DNA of 64,000 bases, from positions 2,260,501 to 2,324,500 of the forward strand of contig JAZARR010000070.1 in NCBI GenBank assembly GCA_037389465.1. The letters run 5' to 3'. The position numbers were made by a program, and so were the translations under genes. Positions 63,927-64,000 of this stretch are shown one piece after another. The stretch is from Baylisascaris procyonis (Eukaryota; Nematoda; Chromadorea; Rhabditida; Ascarididae). Under the pieces are notes generated by a model. It was not told the DNA's origin. It ran no database searches and was given only the letters and a program-made list of their open reading frames with translations. Each line of letters starts with the position of its first letter. Positions within the stretch are counted from its first letter, which is position 1.

Positions 63927-64000
63927 AGAAATCGAAAAGTTATTGTGGATTGCGATCTGTGCATTCACAATCCACCACCTTCATTTTTTCGAATTTCGAA
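63927..64000. other. Window end
   Basis: Seventy-four bases after the receptor's stop. A nearly exact inverted repeat (ttgtggattgcgatct ... gcattcacaatccacc) is the only visible structure. Confidence 0.4.

Noticed and set aside
1..64000. tRNA, rRNA, CRISPR arrays, bacterial operons.
   Set aside because: No cloverleaf with A and B boxes, rRNA-like block, spaced repeat array or prokaryotic gene organisation was seen by eye. A tRNAscan-SE and Rfam run would be decisive for small RNA genes.

Overview
This window is nuclear DNA from a nematode. The genes are split into many small exons with short T-rich acceptors (tttcag, tttgcag) and GTAAGT-like donors. Base composition is AT-rich with TA microsatellites, and the protein families are largely nematode-expanded ones: serpentine receptors, C6-domain secreted proteins, a DOMON protein with a Cys-rich tail, and a secreted Cys-rich family. 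Introns of several hundred bases to over 1 kb, longer than usual in Caenorhabditis, fit a clade V parasite of the strongylid/hookworm type; this is inference, not proof. I found no bacterial, organellar or viral segment.

Layout: (1) 1447-4726, minus strand, a rhodopsin-like 7TM receptor in five exons. (2) 4727-14018, gene-poor, with a decayed non-LTR reverse transcriptase (8020-8810), a 44-bp tandem repeat, hairpins and two TA arrays. (3) 14019-20902, plus strand, an eight-exon gene for the RNA polymerase III subunit RPC4 (POLR3D). (4) 22288-28344, minus strand, a ten-exon secreted protein with two DOMON domains; an intron holds a broken copy of one of its own exons. (5) 28345-33922, nothing I can support. 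(6) 33923-35678, plus strand, a small secreted C6-domain protein. (7) 38396-45072, plus strand, a nine-exon SLC22-like MFS transporter. (8) 51121-55391, plus strand, a five-exon secreted Cys-rich protein, with a strong G-quadruplex motif in its last intron. (9) 59475-59711, a possible chemoreceptor terminal exon, and 59982-63926, a second 7TM receptor whose last part I could not resolve.

The POLR3D, DOMON and transporter models were checked by hand: exon phases agree at every junction and summed lengths are divisible by three (492, 547 and 488 residues). The genes are not an operon; they lie on both strands with kilobases between them. POLR3D is housekeeping, while the rest are secreted, membrane or sensory proteins. 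No clear new system is visible. The best leads are the duplicated and decayed DOMON exon, the orphan exon-like segments on the minus strand, and the intronic G-quadruplex.
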